From the NCBI RefSeq assembly GCF_010233585.1, contig NZ_CP045997.1, positions 2,642,692 through 2,706,691 of the forward strand: 64,000 nt of DNA. Direction: 5' to 3'. Both the position numbers and the translations under genes were made by a program. Origin of the DNA: Spirosoma endbachense (GTDB lineage: Bacteria; Bacteroidota; Bacteroidia; Cytophagales; Spirosomataceae). The notes under the pieces are model-generated. The model was not told the DNA's origin and ran no database searches. It was given only the letters and a program-made list of their open reading frames with translations. Shown in pieces: positions 61,143-64,000 of this stretch (positions are counted from its first letter, which is position 1; every line of letters begins with the position of its first letter).

Positions 61143-62764
61143 TGACTAATACTAATGAGATGGATGAATTAGATAAAAACATACCGGACGATTTTTGGCG
61201 AAAGGCTTTCGACGAAGCCTCCGAATCACCACCACCCCGTGTGTGGAACGCCATCGAACGTCGGTTAGATGAATCAGAAGACTCCCGGATTTTACCACTC
61301 TGGGGGGGGAGTTTACTTTCGTCAAAACCATTTACCTGGGGACTTGGTGTTGCGGCTGCGGTGGCTGTACTTTTAGTTGGCTGGTGGCTGACAGGTACCC
61401 AACCGGTGAACCAACCAATTGCCCGGACACAACGGTCTATTCAGCAGGAACAACCGCAAACGGCTCCTGATCACCTGGCCACTTCACCAGTAAATAAGCC
61501 GTCTACTCATCAACCAGCAAGAGCGCTTGCCGCTGTAGAAAAGCGCGCGAATAATCCAGAAAGTACAAGCAATCCGCTGGCAATTCAACAAAAAGCATCA
61601 TCCATAACAAAACCCGCTGCTGATCAGCCCTTGGTTGCTCAGCATTTCAATCGACCGAATCGGTCATACAATCCAGCTCAGGAGCAACGGTTTAGTTCCA
61701 GAGCTATTACGAAGGGATCAGGCCGAATTAAGAGCGGTCTCATTCAACAACCGGGGCAGGAGGCTGCTTCTGTGGCTTTTACAACATCAGCTCCGGCAAG
61801 TGTCATGAGTATCAGCGAGGCTGATCAGGCGCAGCGACTGATAATCGAAAAACTCGCCCTGCGACCCATGAAGCTGCGGTCATTATCGGGAATTCAACGG
61901 ATCGTGTGGTTCCGGCCAGCCGAACTGCCATTAGAGCCAGAAGAAACCAAGTCAAAGCGTGAATCCCGGGAAGTGTGGGCTTCGGTTAGTATGATGCCGG
62001 GATCATTCAATCCTTCTGTTTCGCTTCGTTCGACGCAAACAGCCGCATTTTCAAATGCCTCCAAAAGCAGTCAGCCTACAATTAACAACCGGGCTAATTT
62101 CTCGGTAGCCTATCAGGCAGGCGCCGGTGTTCAACTATCTGACCATTGGTCGCTAGAGTCGGGCATTGGTTATCTATCCGGTCATTCAACCGTTGAAAGT
62201 CCAAGTCAATCTGGCGGAGGATCGACTATAAGTTTAGTAACAACTGCCACCGATCGGGCTTCGTCAGCAGGTAATTTGTATGCAAACGCTGTGCGAAATA
62301 GCGTAAGTATTGGAATGCTTAGCAGTGCATCGGTTAGTAATGTACCCAAAGCCAATTACGACAACCTGGCGGCTGCTAACGGTTTTCAGAATTATAGCAA
62401 CCCATACCAGCAAGAGTTGGCGAACAATTTTGAATTTGTTCAGCTACCGATCCAGTTGGGTTATCAGTTACGCCCACACAAACGCCTGAGCATGGCACTA
62501 CTGGGCGGTTTGTTAACCAATATTTTTGTGCGCAACACGATTGGCGATGATCTTGTTATAACCGGGAAAGATGGCGTTTATCGACCAGTATCCTGGGCTG
62601 CATCCATGGGAGCCCGGTTCCGATACCGGCCATCAGGTCGCTGGTCGGCATCGCTGGCCGGTATGTATCAGCCCACGTTAGGAGAAAGTACCCGACCACA
62701 GTCACAGGTGCAGAGCTCTCCAACTTCGGCAGGAATGAGTTTTGGGCTTAATTATCATTTTTAA
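61142..62764 (+). CDS. Anti-sigma-like membrane protein fused to an outer-membrane beta barrel
   Basis: A 540-residue protein starting at GTG 61142 (or ATG 61160). Residues 1-60 are acidic and contain DFWRKAFDEASESPPPRVWNAI, the motif seen before the membrane helix in many Bacteroidota sigma-linked proteins. A single transmembrane helix follows (about 66-84), then a Gln/Pro/Ser/Ala-rich linker (about 85-225), and a C-terminal half (about 260-540) of alternating beta strands ending in GLNYHF, typical of a barrel in the outer membrane. It overlaps the ECF sigma gene by one base. A role as its anti-sigma factor is inferred. Confidence 0.78.
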   Translation: MTNTNEMDELDKNIPDDFWRKAFDEASESPPPRVWNAIERRLDESEDSRILPLWGGSLLSSKPFTWGLGVAAAVAVLLVGWWLTGTQPVNQPIARTQRSIQQEQPQTAPDHLATSPVNKPSTHQPARALAAVEKRANNPESTSNPLAIQQKASSITKPAADQPLVAQHFNRPNRSYNPAQEQRFSSRAITKGSGRIKSGLIQQPGQEAASVAFTTSAPASVMSISEADQAQRLIIEKLALRPMKLRSLSGIQRIVWFRPAELPLEPEETKSKRESREVWASVSMMPGSFNPSVSLRSTQTAAFSNASKSSQPTINNRANFSVAYQAGAGVQLSDHWSLESGIGYLSGHSTVESPSQSGGGSTISLVTTATDRASSAGNLYANAVRNSVSIGMLSSASVSNVPKANYDNLAAANGFQNYSNPYQQELANNFEFVQLPIQLGYQLRPHKRLSMALLGGLLTNIFVRNTIGDDLVITGKDGVYRPVSWAASMGARFRYRPSGRWSASLAGMYQPTLGESTRPQSQVQSSPTSAGMSFGLNYHF

Positions 62765-62775
62765 AGCATACGACT

Positions 62776-63246
62776 ATGAAACTTCGCATCATCAATATAG
62801 TGCTCTTTGCGGTACTCGGCGGTTGTACGAGCATTTCTCCGCAAACGGAGCAGGTAGCCGATGACTTGACGATTCACACCGGAACGTCATTCGGGATGTG
62901 TGTGGGCTATTGCGTATCTGATTATGATTTCAGTGGCACATCAGTCACACTAACGCGCAAAGAATCGAGCAGGGTGCCAAAAAACCCAGCCAAAACCTGT
63001 CAGACTACAATTAGTCAGGCTGACTGGAATGCGCTGAAAGCGCTGGCAAATGTGGATAACTTCAATAAACAGCCCGAACGAATTGGTTGCCCCGACTGCG
63101 CTGATGGGGGAGCCGAGTACATAGAGCTTCAGGTTGGCGATCAGAAACACCGGGTTACGTTTGAGTATAACAGTACCATTCCGGGTTTTGAACCGCTTGT
63201 TGAGGCTTTAAGAGCCCAGCGAAATGCATTTAAAGAGTGTAACTAA
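62776..63246 (+). CDS. Small lipoprotein of unknown function
   Basis: A 156-residue protein with a lipobox ending at Cys17 (AVLGGC), hence anchored in a membrane. Cysteine pairs in GMCVGYC and GCPDC may form disulfides or bind metal. The central part (THTGTSFGMCVGYCVSDYDF as GTSFGMCVGYC) resembles short secreted Bacteroidota proteins without a named function. It begins 12 bases after the barrel fusion gene, so it may belong to the sigma-factor operon. Confidence 0.75.
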   Translation: MKLRIINIVLFAVLGGCTSISPQTEQVADDLTIHTGTSFGMCVGYCVSDYDFSGTSVTLTRKESSRVPKNPAKTCQTTISQADWNALKALANVDNFNKQPERIGCPDCADGGAEYIELQVGDQKHRVTFEYNSTIPGFEPLVEALRAQRNAFKECN

Positions 63247-63317
63247 TAATCCATGGCGGATTTTGCCTTACAACTGGCCACTGTAGGGCAAAAACGCATC
63301 CCTTAAACCAATCATTT

Positions 63318-64000
63318 ATGAAAACGACCCTTTTTTCAAGTTTGGCTGCTGTTATAACTGGTGTTTTAGTAACGGCCGTTGGTTGCACGAACAGCGTTGT
63401 TTCTCCTTCGCCTGATGCACCAACCGGCGATCTGCGCGTATCAGCTCCTTTCGCAAATCAGACTACTCAGTTTGCTTTCGATCTGGCGAAACGGGTAAAT
63501 GCCCAGGAAGGACAGGCTAAAAACGTTTTTATCTCTCCACTAAGCCTTCATATCGCACTCGGCATGATTTTGAACGGTGCGAATGGACAGACAGCTCAGG
63601 AGATTCAGAAAACCTTGAAACTGGATGCGCAGACATTGGCAGAAGCCAATAAAACGTATCAGAATTTAATGGAAAATCTGCCCATTGTCGATCCGAAAGT
63701 AACCGTTTCACTAGCCAATTCGGTCTGGTATAGAAATACGTTTCAGGTAGCAACGTCTTTTCAGGATGTATTGAAACAGGAATTTAAGGCTGAGGTTTCG
63801 GCGCAGAATTTTGATGATCCGAGCACAGTTGGTAAAATCAATGCCTGGGCCAGCGAGAAAACGAATGGTCGAATTCCTAAAGTAATCGACCAGATTCAGC
63901 CTGATAATGTCATGTTTCTGCTGAATGCACTTTATTTTAAGGGTGACTGGAAAACCCAGTTTAAGCCCGAACAGACCATCGACGCGCCTTTCAAGCTGGC
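63318..64000 (+). CDS. Serpin family protease inhibitor lipoprotein (partial, right edge)
   Basis: The first 227 codons are present. A lipobox (TAVGC, Cys23) indicates a lipoprotein. From about residue 48 the serpin fold is evident: NVFISPLSLHIALGMILNGANGQT (in pieces), VTVSLANSVWYRNTF, INAWASEKTNGRIPKVID and FLLNALYFKGDW. The reactive-centre loop, which would tell the target protease, lies outside the window. It begins 72 bases after the small lipoprotein gene. An alpha-2-macroglobulin, another protease trap, lies 8 kb away. Confidence 0.93.
   Translation, partial: MKTTLFSSLAAVITGVLVTAVGCTNSVVSPSPDAPTGDLRVSAPFANQTTQFAFDLAKRVNAQEGQAKNVFISPLSLHIALGMILNGANGQTAQEIQKTLKLDAQTLAEANKTYQNLMENLPIVDPKVTVSLANSVWYRNTFQVATSFQDVLKQEFKAEVSAQNFDDPSTVGKINAWASEKTNGRIPKVIDQIQPDNVMFLLNALYFKGDWKTQFKPEQTIDAPFKL

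Overview
The window is chromosomal DNA of a member of the Bacteroidota, most likely a cytophagale close to Spirosoma. The signs are: a type IX secretion sorting domain (25213..27915), TonB-dependent receptors with an N-terminal carboxypeptidase-regulatory domain, a NagB/PIG-L fusion, HisIE, DUF4301 and DUF2141 proteins, promoters with the Bacteroidota TAnnTTTG -7 box, and almost no Shine-Dalgarno sequences. I see no rRNA, CRISPR array, insertion sequence, prophage or origin. The genus is inferred from protein style, not from a search.

Layout. 1-3863 (minus): fused glucosamine-6-phosphate deaminase (cut by the left edge), a Gfo/Idh oxidoreductase, a zinc-ribbon Nudix hydrolase and an NrtR-like Nudix/winged-helix regulator with a palindromic site at its start. 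4007-9808 (plus): secreted esterase, then a molybdenum hydroxylase set (2Fe-2S subunit, molybdopterin subunit, XdhC). 10025-14356: ruvX, def, omega-amidase, a HAD phosphatase and DUF4301. 14442-20233 (minus): Rrf2 regulator, a 657-base non-coding gap, then an outer-membrane receptor/lipoprotein pair behind three tandem 11-bp repeats. 20447-28471: M14 peptidase, crcB, an APC permease, PBP4, a T9SS-secreted metalloprotease and msrB. 28654-38439 (plus): recQ, a DUF2141 gene broken by an amber codon, an outer-membrane barrel, an SDR, a GMC oxidoreductase with its small subunit, and a GH1-like glycosidase, followed by an alpha/beta hydrolase.

39275-48227 is the centre of the window: tRNA-Pro, then an apparent tryptophan attenuator (an 18-residue leader peptide with four Trp codons, an antiterminator and a terminator), then trpE-trpG-methyltransferase-trpD-trpC-trpF-(antitoxin, frameshifted PIN toxin)-trpB-trpA, and hisIE with its own promoter. 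All seven tryptophan enzyme functions are present. TrpE keeps the LLES feedback motif, so the pathway looks controlled both by enzyme inhibition and by ribosome-sensed attenuation.

48315-64000: small membrane protein, a long palindromic repeat, a RidA protein, a 2141-residue alpha-2-macroglobulin, a cyclophilin, a PVC-type cytochrome c dehydrogenase with a Tat-exported TIM-barrel partner, an ECF sigma factor followed by a protein joining an anti-sigma-like membrane part to an outer-membrane barrel, a small lipoprotein, and a serpin lipoprotein cut by the right edge.
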